Assembly (NCBI RefSeq): GCF_014651935.1
Contig: NZ_BMXV01000002.1
Span: 496,001-560,000 of the forward strand
Direction of reading: 5' to 3'
Origin: Marinobacter zhanjiangensis
GTDB taxonomy: Bacteria; Pseudomonadota; Gammaproteobacteria; Pseudomonadales; Oleiphilaceae
Length of the DNA: 64,000 nt
In this document: positions 48,396 to 59,210 of the stretch, piece by piece
Layout of the letters: the number at the start of each line of letters is the position of its first letter
Numbering within the stretch: position 1 is the first letter of the stretch
The notes under the pieces: model-generated
The model's database searches: none
Told to the model about the DNA's origin: nothing
What the model saw: only the letters and a program-made list of their open reading frames with translations
Program-made: the position numbers and the translations under genes

Positions 48396-51230
48396 ATGCA
48401 TGAAAGCATAATGGAGCAGTTATGGCAGACCTCCCATCTCCAGGGTGGGAATCTGACCTATGTTGAGCAGCTTTTTGAAACCTACCTGACCGACCCCAAC
48501 GCCATCCCCGAAGAATGGCGAAATTATTTCGATAAGCTGCCGGGTGTCGAAGGTAATACCCGTGACGTTTCGCACTCCATCATCCGCGAACAGTTCGAGC
48601 ATATTTCCCGCAACCAGCGCTTCTACAATGGCGCCGGTGTTCCCGCCTCCGCCACCACCGATGCTGACCGCAAGCAGATCCGTGTTCTGCAGATGATCAA
48701 TGCTTACCGTTTCCGCGGTCATCAGGAAGCGCAGCTGGATCCGCTGGGTGTCTGGCAGCGGCCCAGGGTGGAAGACCTGGACCCATCCTTTCACGAGCTG
48801 TCGGAGGCGGACCGTGATCTCGAGTTCCAGACCGGTTCCCTGAATTTCGGTTCCGAGCGGATGAAACTTGGCGATATCGTAGATGAACTGCGCAAAACCT
48901 ATTGCAGCAGCATCGGCGCCGAGTACATGCATGTGGTGGACACCCGTATCAAACGGTGGTTCCAGCAGCGTATGGAGCCTGTCAGGTCAAAGCCCGCCTA
49001 CGAAGCAGCGACCCGCAAACACCTGCTCGAACGGCTTACCGCCGCGGAAGGCCTGGAAAAGTATCTGGGTTCCCGTTATCCCGGTGTCAAGCGCTTTGGC
49101 CTCGAGGGGGGCGAAAGCCTGATCCCCTGCCTTGACGAGCTCATTCAGCGCGCCGGCAGTTATGGCGCCAAGGAAATCGTTCTGGGCATGGCCCACCGCG
49201 GTCGCCTGAATGTGCTGGTGAACACCCTGGGCAAGAACCCGAAAGATCTCTTCGACGAATTCGAAGGCAAAAAGATGGCGGATTCCGGCTCCGGTGACGT
49301 CAAGTATCACCAGGGCTTCTCATCCAATGTTATGACCGAAGGCGGTGAGATTCATCTGGCCCTGGCGTTCAACCCGTCGCACCTGGAAATCGTGTCTCCG
49401 GTGGTTGTCGGTTCCGTCCGGGCCCGGCAGACCCGCCGTCAGGACACCGACGGCAGCAACGTGGTGCCCATTATTCTTCACGGTGACGCTGCCTTTGCCG
49501 GGCAGGGCGTGGTCATGGAAACCTTCCAGATGTCCCAGACACGGGGCTTCAGGGTGGGCGGCACCATTCACCTGGTGATCAATAACCAGGTCGGCTTCAC
49601 CACCAGCAAACAGGAAGACGCCCGTTCCACCGAGTACTGCACTGACGTCGCCAAGATGGTTCAGGCGCCGATCCTGCACGTTAATGCCGATGATCCCGAG
49701 GCGGTCATGTTCGCCACGCAGATGGCCATGGACTACCGCAACGAGTTCCGGGGCGACGTGGTCATTGATCTGGTCTGTTACCGTCGCCGTGGCCATAACG
49801 AGGCCGACGAGCCGTCGTCTACCCAGCCGGTGATGTACGACAGGATCCGCAAGCTCAAGAGTACCCGCCATCTGTACGCCAGCAAGCTGGTGGAGGAAGG
49901 GGTCATCTCCGAGGATGACGCCAAGAAGATGGAAACCGAGTATCGCGACGCCCTCGATAACGGTGAGCATGTGGTGAAGTCGCTGGTCAAGGAGCCCAAC
50001 ACCGAGCTCTACGTCGACTGGACCCCGTACCTGGGCCACGAATGGACGGCCAAATGCAAGACCAGCGTGAGCCTGAAGAACATCCAGCGCCTGGGCAAAA
50101 AGCTGACCTACGTTCCGGAGGGTTTTTCTGTCCAGCGTCAGGTGCAGAAGATTGTCGATGATCGCAGGAAGATGACCGCCGGCGCCCTGGGGCTTAACTG
50201 GGGTTACGGCGAGATGATGGCCTACGCCTCCCTGCTGGACGAGGGCCACCCGATCCGGATCACCGGCCAGGACGTGGCCCGCGGTACCTTCTCGCACCGC
50301 CATGCGATCCTGCACAACCAGAAGGAAGGAGACACCTGGACGTCCCTGGCCAACCTGTCCGAGAAACAGCCGAAGTTCGAGATCTACGACTCGCTACTGT
50401 CGGAAGAGGCGGTGATGGCGTTCGAGTATGGTTTCGCCACCACCACACCTGCCACTCTGGTGGTCTGGGAAGCCCAGTTCGGCGACTTCTCCAACGGCGC
50501 CCAGGTGGTGATCGATCAGTTTCTCACCAGTGGCGAACACAAGTGGGGACGCCTGTGTGGCCTGACCCTGCTGCTGCCCCATGGTTATGAAGGTCAGGGT
50601 CCGGAGCACTCCTCGGCGCGGCTGGAGCGTTTCCTGCAGCTGTGTGCCGAGCACAATATTCAGGTGTGCGTACCCACTACGCCTTCGCAAGTGTTCCACA
50701 TGCTGCGCCGGCAGGTGAAGCGGCCCCTGCGCAAGCCGTTGGTGGCCATTACGCCGAAGAGCCTGCTGCGCCACAAGGAAGCCACGTCGGACCTGGAAGA
50801 CCTGACCTCCGGCACCTTCCAGACCGTGTTACCGGAAAAGGAACCGTCGGATCCGAAAAAAGTTACCCGTCTGATCCTCTGTAGCGGCAAGGTGTACTAC
50901 GATCTCCTTGAGAAGAAAAAGGCGGATGGTCGTGACGACACGGTGATTTTCCGGATCGAGCAGCTTTACCCGTTCCCCGGTGATGATCTGGACGAGTTGC
51001 TGGCCCCTTACACCGGGCTCAAGAACGCGGTGTGGTGTCAGGAAGAGCCGATGAACCAGGGTGCCTGGTACTGTAGCCAGCATCATATGCGGGCAGCGCT
51101 GGCGCGACTCAATCCGAAACTTTATCTGGATTACGCTGGCCGTGATGCTTCCGCCGCACCGGCCGCCGGCTATATGTCCGTACACGTCGAGCAGCAGAAA
51201 AAGCTGGTGAATGACGCCTTTGAACTGTGA
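48396..51230 (+). CDS. sucA: 2-oxoglutarate dehydrogenase E1 component SucA
   Basis: A thiamine-diphosphate enzyme that decarboxylates 2-oxoglutarate and passes succinyl to the E2 lipoyl group. The 944-residue protein has an N-terminal E2-binding segment (GNLTYVEQLFETYLTDPNAI), FRGHQEAQLDPLGV (near 105), EIVLGMAHRGRLNVLVNTLG (near 255) and the ThDP motif HGDAAFAGQGVVMETFQMSQ (near 365). The C-terminal transketolase domain (near 600 onward) has RGTFSHRHAILHNQKEG. ATG 48396 has AAGGTGAG (48379-48386) upstream and matches the family start. A TTG start 69 bases earlier is open but unlikely. Confidence 0.97.
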   Translation: MHESIMEQLWQTSHLQGGNLTYVEQLFETYLTDPNAIPEEWRNYFDKLPGVEGNTRDVSHSIIREQFEHISRNQRFYNGAGVPASATTDADRKQIRVLQMINAYRFRGHQEAQLDPLGVWQRPRVEDLDPSFHELSEADRDLEFQTGSLNFGSERMKLGDIVDELRKTYCSSIGAEYMHVVDTRIKRWFQQRMEPVRSKPAYEAATRKHLLERLTAAEGLEKYLGSRYPGVKRFGLEGGESLIPCLDELIQRAGSYGAKEIVLGMAHRGRLNVLVNTLGKNPKDLFDEFEGKKMADSGSGDVKYHQGFSSNVMTEGGEIHLALAFNPSHLEIVSPVVVGSVRARQTRRQDTDGSNVVPIILHGDAAFAGQGVVMETFQMSQTRGFRVGGTIHLVINNQVGFTTSKQEDARSTEYCTDVAKMVQAPILHVNADDPEAVMFATQMAMDYRNEFRGDVVIDLVCYRRRGHNEADEPSSTQPVMYDRIRKLKSTRHLYASKLVEEGVISEDDAKKMETEYRDALDNGEHVVKSLVKEPNTELYVDWTPYLGHEWTAKCKTSVSLKNIQRLGKKLTYVPEGFSVQRQVQKIVDDRRKMTAGALGLNWGYGEMMAYASLLDEGHPIRITGQDVARGTFSHRHAILHNQKEGDTWTSLANLSEKQPKFEIYDSLLSEEAVMAFEYGFATTTPATLVVWEAQFGDFSNGAQVVIDQFLTSGEHKWGRLCGLTLLLPHGYEGQGPEHSSARLERFLQLCAEHNIQVCVPTTPSQVFHMLRRQVKRPLRKPLVAITPKSLLRHKEATSDLEDLTSGTFQTVLPEKEPSDPKKVTRLILCSGKVYYDLLEKKKADGRDDTVIFRIEQLYPFPGDDLDELLAPYTGLKNAVWCQEEPMNQGAWYCSQHHMRAALARLNPKLYLDYAGRDASAAPAAGYMSVHVEQQKKLVNDAFEL

Positions 51231-51256
51231 CCAGTTACCGAACGTAAGGATTTGAA

Positions 51257-52513
51257 ATGTCAACAGAAATAAAAGCCCCCGTTTTCCCGGAGTCGGTCGC
51301 TGAAGGTACCATTGCGACCTGGCACAAGAAGCCTGGCGAAGCCTGTGAGCGCGACGAACTGATTGTCGATATCGAAACCGACAAGGTGGTTCTGGAAGTG
51401 GTTGCGCCGGCCGACGGCGCCATTGAGGAGATCGTCAAGGACGAGGGCGACACCGTTGAGAGCGGTGAGGTAATCGGCAAGTTCAAGGAAGGCGCTGCGG
51501 GCGAGAGCAAGCCCGAGGACAAGGGCGACTCGGGCAAGGAAGAAGAGAAGGCCGAGACCAAATCCGAAGAGCCGGCTTCCGCCGAAAGCGGCAGTGCTGC
51601 TTCTTCCGGAGATGCCATTCTGAGCCCGGCGGCCCGCAAGCTCGCGGATGAAAACAACGTTGACCCGGATTCCGTCAAAGGTACCGGCAAAGATGGTCGC
51701 GTCACCAAGGAAGATGTGCAGGCCCACGTCGACGGTGGCAAGTCTTCCGCCGGCAAGGCCTCCGGTGGCAGCCAGCCCGCAGCCGCTCCAGCAGCCGATG
51801 TCCCGACCGGCGAGCGCCCTGAGAAGCGTGTGCCCATGACCCGTCTGCGGGCCAGCATCGCCAAGCGCCTGGTACAGGCCCAGACCGATGCGGCCATGCT
51901 CACCACCTTCAATGAAGTGAACATGAAGCCGGTGATGCAACTGCGTACAGAGTACAAGGAAGCCTTCGAGAAGCGCCATGGCATCAAGCTGGGCTTCATG
52001 TCCTTCTTCGCCAAGGCCGCCACCGAAGCCCTCAAACGGTTCCCGGCGGTGAACGCCTCCATCGACGGCAACGACATGGTTTACCATGGTTATCAGGATA
52101 TCGGTGTGGCCGTGTCCACCGACCGGGGCCTGGTGGTTCCGGTTATCCGTGACGTAGACAGCCTTGGTCTGGCGGATATCGAGAAAAAGATAGTTGAATA
52201 CGGTCAGAAGGCGAAAGGTGGCAAGCTGGGCATTGACGAGATGACCGGTGGCACCTTCACCATCACCAACGGTGGCATTTTCGGTTCACTGATTTCCACT
52301 CCGATTCTGAATCCGCCGCAGACAGCGATTCTGGGTATGCACAAGATCCAGGAGCGTCCGATGGCGGTGAACGGGCAGGTGGAAATTCTGCCGATGATGT
52401 ACCTGGCCCTGTCGTACGATCACCGTATGATCGACGGCAAGGAAGCCGTTCAGTTCCTGGTGGCCCTCAAGGAGATGATCGAGGATCCGGCCCGAATGCT
52501 GCTGGACGTCTGA
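51257..52513 (+). CDS. sucB: Dihydrolipoyllysine succinyltransferase SucB (E2 of 2-oxoglutarate dehydrogenase)
   Basis: The core of the 2-oxoglutarate dehydrogenase complex. The 418-residue protein has one lipoyl domain (1-75; Lys of [11 protein letters not shown] near residue 43), an acidic flexible linker (about 78-120), a peripheral-subunit-binding domain ([20 protein letters not shown], about 118-155), a second Ala/Gly/Ser linker and the catalytic domain (about 190-418). The last has [39 protein letters not shown] and the active site [16 protein letters not shown]. It follows sucA by 26 bases. Confidence 0.97.
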   Translation: MSTEIKAPVFPESVAEGTIATWHKKPGEACERDELIVDIETDKVVLEVVAPADGAIEEIVKDEGDTVESGEVIGKFKEGAAGESKPEDKGDSGKEEEKAETKSEEPASAESGSAASSGDAILSPAARKLADENNVDPDSVKGTGKDGRVTKEDVQAHVDGGKSSAGKASGGSQPAAAPAADVPTGERPEKRVPMTRLRASIAKRLVQAQTDAAMLTTFNEVNMKPVMQLRTEYKEAFEKRHGIKLGFMSFFAKAATEALKRFPAVNASIDGNDMVYHGYQDIGVAVSTDRGLVVPVIRDVDSLGLADIEKKIVEYGQKAKGGKLGIDEMTGGTFTITNGGIFGSLISTPILNPPQTAILGMHKIQERPMAVNGQVEILPMMYLALSYDHRMIDGKEAVQFLVALKEMIEDPARMLLDV

Positions 52514-52533
52514 GCCGTACAAACCAATTCCGG

Positions 52534-52561
52534 AGCCCCGGGGGTGAAAGCCTCCGGGGCT
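52534..52561 (+). other. GC-rich hairpin between sucB and lpd
   Basis: AGCCCCGG (52534-52541) pairs with CCGGGGCT (52554-52561). No T-run follows, and lpd starts 23 bases later. It may be a partial terminator or an RNA-stability element adjusting lpd and sucCD output relative to sucAB. Confidence 0.5.
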
Positions 52562-52581
52562 TCCGCCAGATAACGGGATAG

Positions 52582-54027
<1,446 letters not shown>

Positions 54028-54036
54028 CGCTGATGC

Positions 54037-54200
54037 CCCGGGCAAAGGGCTGGCATGCCAGCCTGCAGCGGCGAAATAACGCCGTGCCCGGGAAGCGTTT
54101 GGGTACGCTGAGTTGATCCCCGGCGTACCGTAGCGAATTCGCTTAGAGGGAGCGCATCGGAGTCAGGCTGCAGGCGTACTGCGCCGGCCTGTTTCCGATG
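54037..54200 (+). ncRNA. Candidate structured RNA between lpd and sucC
   Basis: The 232-base gap contains an unusual density of exact pairings. CCCGGGCA (54037-54044) pairs with TGCCCGGG (54085-54092), closing two inner hairpins: GGCTGG-catg-CCAGCC (54048-54063) and CGGCG-aaataa-CGCCG (54069-54084). This gives a three-way junction. GGTACGC/GCGTACC (54102-54129) follows, then the palindrome AGCGAATTCGCT (54132-54143). Last is a long interrupted stem CATCGGA..CAGGC..GCAG / CTGC..GCCTG..TCCGATG (54155-54200). From memory a sucC-associated RNA motif exists in Pseudomonas; identity was not tested. Confidence 0.5.
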
Positions 54201-54259
54201 GGTTCTGGCGGGTTCATTTCCGTATGTGGTTATCCTCCATCAAATCGGGACACTAGATT

Positions 54260-55426
54260 ATGAATTTGCACGAATATCAGGCCAAACAGCTGTTCGCTGA
54301 ATACGGCCTGCCCGTATCCAAGGGCTATGCCTGTGATACTCCTGAAGAAGCCGTCGCGGCGGCTGACAAGATCGGCGGTGACGCCTGGGTGGTCAAGGCT
54401 CAGGTTCACGCTGGTGGCCGCGGCAAGGCCGGCGGCGTCAAGCTGGTCAAGAGCAAGGATGAGATCAAGGCGTTTGCCGAGCAGTGGCTGGGCAAGAACC
54501 TGGTAACCTTCCAGACCGACGAGAAAGGTCAGCCGGTTGCCAAGATTCTGGTCGAGTCCCTGACCGATATCGATCAGGAGCTGTATCTGGGTGCGGTGGT
54601 TGACCGTGGTGCCCGTCGTATCGTTTTCATGGCGTCCACCGAGGGTGGCGTCGAGATCGAGAAGGTAGCAGAGGAAACCCCCGAGAAGATCCTCAAGGCC
54701 GAAGTCGACCCGCTGGTCGGCGCACAGCCTTACCAGGGCCGTGAGCTGGCTTTCAAGCTGGGTCTGAAAGGACCACAGATCGGTCAGTTTGCCAAGATTT
54801 TTGTGGGTCTGGCCAAGCTGTTTGAAGACAAGGACCTGGCGCTGCTGGAAATCAACCCGCTGGTCATCACCGACGAAGGCAACCTGCACTGCCTGGACGC
54901 CAAGATCGGTGTGGATGGCAATGCCCTGTACCGCCAGAAACAGATCCAGGAAATGCACGACCCGTCCCAGGACGATGCCCGCGAAGCGGAAGCAGCCAGC
55001 TGGGAACTGAACTACGTGGCCCTGGATGGCAATATCGGTTGCATGGTCAACGGCGCGGGCCTGGCCATGGGCACCATGGACATCATCAAGCTGTCCGGCG
55101 GCCAGCCCGCCAACTTCCTGGACGTGGGTGGCGGTGCCACCAAGGAGCGTGTCTCCGAGGCGTTCAAGATCATCCTGTCTGACGATAACGTGAAGGCGGT
55201 ACTGGTCAACATCTTCGGTGGTATCGTGCGCTGCGACATGATTGCCGAGGGTATCATCGGCGCCGTGAAGGAAGTGGGTGTGAAGGTTCCTGTGGTGGTT
55301 CGTCTGGAAGGCAACAATGCCGAACTGGGCACCAAGGTACTCGAAGAGAGTGGCCTCAACATCATTGCCGCAACCAGCCTGTCCAATGCTGCAGAGCAGG
55401 TCGTTACAGCCGCAGGGGGTAAATAA
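54260..55426 (+). CDS. sucC: Succinyl-CoA synthetase beta subunit SucC
   Basis: SucC binds nucleotide and, with SucD, converts succinyl-CoA to succinate with substrate-level phosphorylation. The 388-residue protein has [20 protein letters not shown] at the start, an ATP-grasp region with [20 protein letters not shown] (near 38), [20 protein letters not shown] (near 195), [20 protein letters not shown] (near 260) and the CoA-ligase domain [17 protein letters not shown] (near 315). It overlaps sucD by one base. No strong ribosome site is seen, so the structured gap upstream may affect initiation. Confidence 0.97.
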   Translation: MNLHEYQAKQLFAEYGLPVSKGYACDTPEEAVAAADKIGGDAWVVKAQVHAGGRGKAGGVKLVKSKDEIKAFAEQWLGKNLVTFQTDEKGQPVAKILVESLTDIDQELYLGAVVDRGARRIVFMASTEGGVEIEKVAEETPEKILKAEVDPLVGAQPYQGRELAFKLGLKGPQIGQFAKIFVGLAKLFEDKDLALLEINPLVITDEGNLHCLDAKIGVDGNALYRQKQIQEMHDPSQDDAREAEAASWELNYVALDGNIGCMVNGAGLAMGTMDIIKLSGGQPANFLDVGGGATKERVSEAFKIILSDDNVKAVLVNIFGGIVRCDMIAEGIIGAVKEVGVKVPVVVRLEGNNAELGTKVLEESGLNIIAATSLSNAAEQVVTAAGGK

Positions 55427-56298
55427 TGAGCATCCTGATTAACAAAGACACCAAGGTTATCTGTCAGGGCTTTACCGGTGCCCAGGGTACCTTCCACTCC
55501 GAGCAGGCTCTGGACTATGGCACCAAGCTGGTCGGCGGCGTCAGCCCCGGCAAGGGCGGCACCGAGCATCTGGGTCTGCCGGTGTTCAACACCGTACGTG
55601 AGGCGGTGGAAAAGACCGGCGCCGAGGCAACGGTTATCTACGTGCCGGCACCCTTCTGCAAGGATGCCATCATTGAAGCAGCCGACGCCGGTATTCAACT
55701 GATCGTCTGCATCACCGAAGGCATCCCCACCATCGACATGCTCTATGCCAAGGAGTATGTGGACAAGGTCGGCGCCCGCATGATCGGCCCCAACTGCCCC
55801 GGTGTGATCACTCCGGACGAGTGCAAGATCGGCATCATGCCCGGTCACATTCACCAGAAGGGTAAGGTGGGTATCGTATCCCGCTCCGGCACCCTGACCT
55901 ATGAGGCGGTCAAGCAGACCACCGACTTCGGCTATGGTCAGTCCACCTGTGTCGGCATCGGTGGTGATCCGATCCCCGGCTCCAGCTTCATCGATATCCT
56001 GAAGCTGCTGCAGGAAGATCCGGAAACCGAGGCCATCGTGATGATCGGTGAAATCGGCGGTACCGCCGAGGAAGAAGCCGCCGCCTTCATCAAGGAAAAC
56101 GTGACCAAGCCGGTGGTATCCTACATCGCCGGTGTCACCGCGCCTCCGGGCAAGCGGATGGGGCATGCCGGTGCCATCATTTCCGGTGGCAAGGGTACGG
56201 CGGACGAGAAGTTCGCCGCCCTGCAGGACGCCGGTGTCAAAACCGTGCGCAGCCTGGCTGAAATCGGCAATGCCCTGAAGGAAGTAACCGGCTGGTAA
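55426..56298 (+). CDS. sucD: Succinyl-CoA synthetase alpha subunit SucD
   Basis: SucD binds CoA and carries the phosphohistidine intermediate. The 290-residue protein has [20 protein letters not shown] near residue 10, a Rossmann-type CoA domain, [12 protein letters not shown] near 122, and the active His in [20 protein letters not shown] near 245. The start overlaps the sucC stop (TAATG arrangement), ensuring equimolar subunits. It ends the sdh-suc cluster at a strong terminator. Confidence 0.98.
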   Translation: MSILINKDTKVICQGFTGAQGTFHSEQALDYGTKLVGGVSPGKGGTEHLGLPVFNTVREAVEKTGAEATVIYVPAPFCKDAIIEAADAGIQLIVCITEGIPTIDMLYAKEYVDKVGARMIGPNCPGVITPDECKIGIMPGHIHQKGKVGIVSRSGTLTYEAVKQTTDFGYGQSTCVGIGGDPIPGSSFIDILKLLQEDPETEAIVMIGEIGGTAEEEAAAFIKENVTKPVVSYIAGVTAPPGKRMGHAGAIISGGKGTADEKFAALQDAGVKTVRSLAEIGNALKEVTGW

Positions 56299-56328
56299 GA
56301 GCCCCAGAGGCCGCATCCGGTAAACTGC

Positions 56329-56364
56329 AAACCCCCGCCCGGTGTCACCGGTGCGGGGGTTTTG
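56329..56364 (+). terminator. Terminator of the sdh-suc cluster
   Basis: AAACCCCCGC (56329-56338) pairs with GCGGGGGTTT (56353-56362), extended inside by CCGG/CCGG, and is followed by T. Confidence 0.9.
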
Positions 56365-56447
56365 CGTTTAGGGAAGGGGATCTCTGTCATCCCCGGGCGG
56401 AGTGATTTATCATAACCGGTCAATTGTGACCATAAGGAGTTCATGCT

Positions 56448-57662
56448 TTGGGTTCTGTCGATTCCCGGCAACGGGTGCTGTCCGGTATGCGACCGACCGG
56501 TCGTCTGCATCTCGGGCACTACCACGGCGTACTCAGGAACTGGGTGAAGCTGCAGCATGAATTCGAATGCTTTTTTTTCGTGGCCGACTGGCATGCCCTG
56601 ACCACCCGTTACGATGACCCTTCCGATATTCGTGAAAACGTCTGGGAAATGATCATCGACTGGCTGGCTGCCGGGGTCAATCCGGGGTCGTCCACGCTGT
56701 TTATCCAGTCGTCGGTGCCGGAGCACGCGGAACTTCATCTGCTGCTGTCCATGATCACCCCGCTGGGCTGGCTCGAGAGAGCCCCCACCTACAAGGATCA
56801 GCAGGACAAGTTACGTGAGAAAGATCTCGCAACTTACGGATTTCTCGGGTATCCGCTTCTGCAAAGTGCCGACATACTGCTGTACCGGGCCGGCAAGGTA
56901 CCGGTGGGGGCCGATCAGGTGTCTCACGTGGAGATTACCCGCGAGATTGCCCGCCGGTTCAATCATCTCTATGGGCGCGAACCCGGTTTCGAGGAGCAGG
57001 CGGAAGCGGCCATCGTCAAGATGGGCAGGAAAAACGGGCGTTTGTACAGTACCCTCAAACGTCGCTACCAGGAAGAGGGCGACATGGAGGCGCTGGAAAC
57101 CGCCCGCGCGCTGCTTCATGAGCAACAGAACATCTCCCTTGGCGATCGGGAACGCCTGTACGGCTATATCGAGGGCGGGGGCAAGGTGCTGCTCCCCGAG
57201 CCCCGGGCATTGCTGACGGATACCTCGAAAATGCCCGGGCTGGACGGACAGAAAATGTCCAAGTCCTATGGCAATGATATCGGCCTGCGGGAGTCACCGG
57301 ATTCAGTGGCCAGGAAAATCCGCACCATGCCCACCGACCCCCAGCGGGTGCGCCGGACGGATCCGGGTGAACCGGAGAAGTGCCCGGTATGGGAGTTCCA
57401 CAAGGCCTACAGCGACGAAAAGACACAGGAATGGGTCCAGACCGGGTGCCGCAGTGCCGGCATCGGCTGCCTGGATTGCAAGAAACCGGTCATTGACGCC
57501 ATCGTGGAAGAGCAGCGCCCGCTGCATGAGCGGGCCAGGGAGTACGAGGAAAGCCCGGACCTGATTCATGCCATTATCGAGGAGGGCACCGACCGCGCCC
57601 GTGATGCGGCCCGGGATACCCTCGATGAGGTTCGCGAGGCCATGGGCGTGGTCTACCGGTGA
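56448..57662 (+). CDS. trpS: Tryptophanyl-tRNA synthetase (long bacterial form)
   Basis: A class I synthetase charging tRNA-Trp. The 404-residue protein has the HIGH-type motif LHLGHYHG (near residue 21) after VLSGMRPTGR, and KMSKS (near 267) in GQKMSKSYGN. Its length exceeds the roughly 330 of E. coli TrpS because of insertions, including a C-terminal Cys-rich segment (GCRSAGIGCLDCKKPV). This form is common in pseudomonad-type gammaproteobacteria. The start is TTG 56448, 8 bases after AAGGAG (56434-56439). An ATG at 56443 is out of frame. Confidence 0.95.
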   Translation: MGSVDSRQRVLSGMRPTGRLHLGHYHGVLRNWVKLQHEFECFFFVADWHALTTRYDDPSDIRENVWEMIIDWLAAGVNPGSSTLFIQSSVPEHAELHLLLSMITPLGWLERAPTYKDQQDKLREKDLATYGFLGYPLLQSADILLYRAGKVPVGADQVSHVEITREIARRFNHLYGREPGFEEQAEAAIVKMGRKNGRLYSTLKRRYQEEGDMEALETARALLHEQQNISLGDRERLYGYIEGGGKVLLPEPRALLTDTSKMPGLDGQKMSKSYGNDIGLRESPDSVARKIRTMPTDPQRVRRTDPGEPEKCPVWEFHKAYSDEKTQEWVQTGCRSAGIGCLDCKKPVIDAIVEEQRPLHERAREYEESPDLIHAIIEEGTDRARDAARDTLDEVREAMGVVYR

Positions 57663-57682
57663 GCGGAATCAGGGGATGACAC

Positions 57683-58528
57683 GTGACTGAGCGGGTAACC
57701 GGCTCCGACGATAGTCGGGACATTCCTGCCGCACCGGAGGGCGAGCAGGCGCAGGCCCCTGTGGCCCGGGTAGAGGGTAAACCCCTGTCCGATATGCCCC
57801 GGGATCTGTACATCCCCCCGGATGCGCTGGCCGTGTTCCTGGAAGCCTTTGAAGGTCCCCTGGACCTGCTGTTGTATCTGATTCGCAAGCAGAACATGAA
57901 CATCCTGGACATCGACGTCAGCGAGATCACCCGCCAGTATATGGAGTACATCGGTGCCGTCGAAGCCATGCGCTTTGAGCTGGCGGCGGAATACCTGGTG
58001 ATGGCAGCCACGCTGGCAGAGATCAAGTCGCGGATGCTGCTGCCGCGTCAGGAAGTGGAGGACGACGAGGAAGTGGACCCGAGGGCCGAGCTGATCCGCC
58101 GCCTGCAACAGTACGAGCGTTTCAAGAAGGCTGCCGAAGACGTGGACAGCCTGCCGCGCATGGAGCGGGACACCTTCGTGAACTCCGCCAAGCTGCCTGA
58201 GCTGGACCGGGGCGCCAGCCATCCTCCGGTGGAGCTGCGGGACATGCTGCTGGCCCTGCAGGGTGTGCTGCACCGCGCGGATCTGTTTACCAGCCACCAC
58301 GTGGAGAAGGAGCGGCTGTCCACCCGGGAGCGGATGTCCTCCATTCTATCGATGTTGCCCGCCGACCGGTTCATGGCTTTCGAGAGCCTGTTCACCCGGC
58401 AGGAGGGGCGTCTTGGTGTGGTAGTGACGTTCCTGGCCATGCTGGAGCTGGTCAAGGAAGAGCTGATCGAGATCGTCCAGGCGGAAACCCTGGGTGCCAT
58501 TCATGTACGGGCACGAACCAGTAACTGA
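57683..58528 (+). CDS. scpA: Segregation and condensation protein A (ScpA)
   Basis: The kleisin subunit of the Smc-ScpA-ScpB condensin. The 281-residue protein has a disordered, Pro/Glu-rich N-terminus (to about 45), then the kleisin N-terminal domain LEAFEGPLDLLLYLIRKQNM (near 53) that binds the Smc neck. EYLVMAATLAEIKSRMLLP (near 103) follows, then a linker and the C-terminal winged helix (VVVTFLAMLELVKEELIEIV). The start is GTG 57683 with AGGGGA upstream. scpB follows after one base, and smc lies 3 kb away, so all condensin genes are in the window. Confidence 0.95.
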   Translation: MTERVTGSDDSRDIPAAPEGEQAQAPVARVEGKPLSDMPRDLYIPPDALAVFLEAFEGPLDLLLYLIRKQNMNILDIDVSEITRQYMEYIGAVEAMRFELAAEYLVMAATLAEIKSRMLLPRQEVEDDEEVDPRAELIRRLQQYERFKKAAEDVDSLPRMERDTFVNSAKLPELDRGASHPPVELRDMLLALQGVLHRADLFTSHHVEKERLSTRERMSSILSMLPADRFMAFESLFTRQEGRLGVVVTFLAMLELVKEELIEIVQAETLGAIHVRARTSN

Positions 58529-58529
58529 G

Positions 58530-59192
58530 ATGAACGAAGAAAACCTCAAGCGAGTTCAGAATATCGTGGAAGCGGCGCTGCTATCGGCCGGCCGTCCCCT
58601 GAGCATTGACCAGCTTCGGGACTTGTTCGAAGAGCACGAACGGCCCGCCCGCCAGATCATGGAGCACGTGCTGATGCTGCTGGATGAGTCCTGCATCGGG
58701 CGTGGCTTTGAACTGCGCAGGGTGGCCAGCGGCTACCGTTTCCAGGTTCGTCAGCAATACGCACCCTGGGTGGGCCGCCTGTTCGAGGAAAAGCCTCAGC
58801 GCTATTCCAGAGCCCTGCTGGAAACCCTGGCGCTGATTGCCTATCGCCAACCCATTACCCGGGGCGAAATCGAGGATATACGCGGTGTTACGGTAAGCAG
58901 CAATATCATTCGTACCCTGCAGGAACGAGAATGGGTTCGAGTGGTGGGCCACAAGGACGTTCCCGGGCGTCCGGCCATGTACGCCACCACTCGCCAGTTT
59001 CTTGACTATTTTAATCTGACCAGCCTCGAACAGCTGCCACCGCTGGCCGAGATCCGTGATCTCGAGGAAATCGGACGCGAGATCGAGCAGGACATACAGG
59101 CCGAGATCCAGTTCGAGTCGCCTGCAGCGCCGGAACCGGCGCAGGATCAGGGTTCCGGCGATTCGTCGGACAGCAACACCACACTTCATTAA
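58530..59192 (+). CDS. scpB: Segregation and condensation protein B (ScpB)
   Basis: A winged-helix partner that dimerises on ScpA in the condensin complex. The 220-residue protein has two winged-helix domains: NIVEAALLSAGRPLSIDQL (near 12) and YSRALLETLALIAYRQPITR with GEIEDIRGVTVSSNIIRTLQ (about 95-135). VVGHKDVPGRPAMYATT follows, then a C-terminal acidic tail. ATG 58530 starts one base after the scpA stop; an in-frame upstream start lies inside scpA. Coupling supports stoichiometric production. Confidence 0.95.
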   Translation: MNEENLKRVQNIVEAALLSAGRPLSIDQLRDLFEEHERPARQIMEHVLMLLDESCIGRGFELRRVASGYRFQVRQQYAPWVGRLFEEKPQRYSRALLETLALIAYRQPITRGEIEDIRGVTVSSNIIRTLQEREWVRVVGHKDVPGRPAMYATTRQFLDYFNLTSLEQLPPLAEIRDLEEIGREIEQDIQAEIQFESPAAPEPAQDQGSGDSSDSNTTLH

Positions 59193-59210
59193 GCCAGTAA
59201 GGATTGTTCC

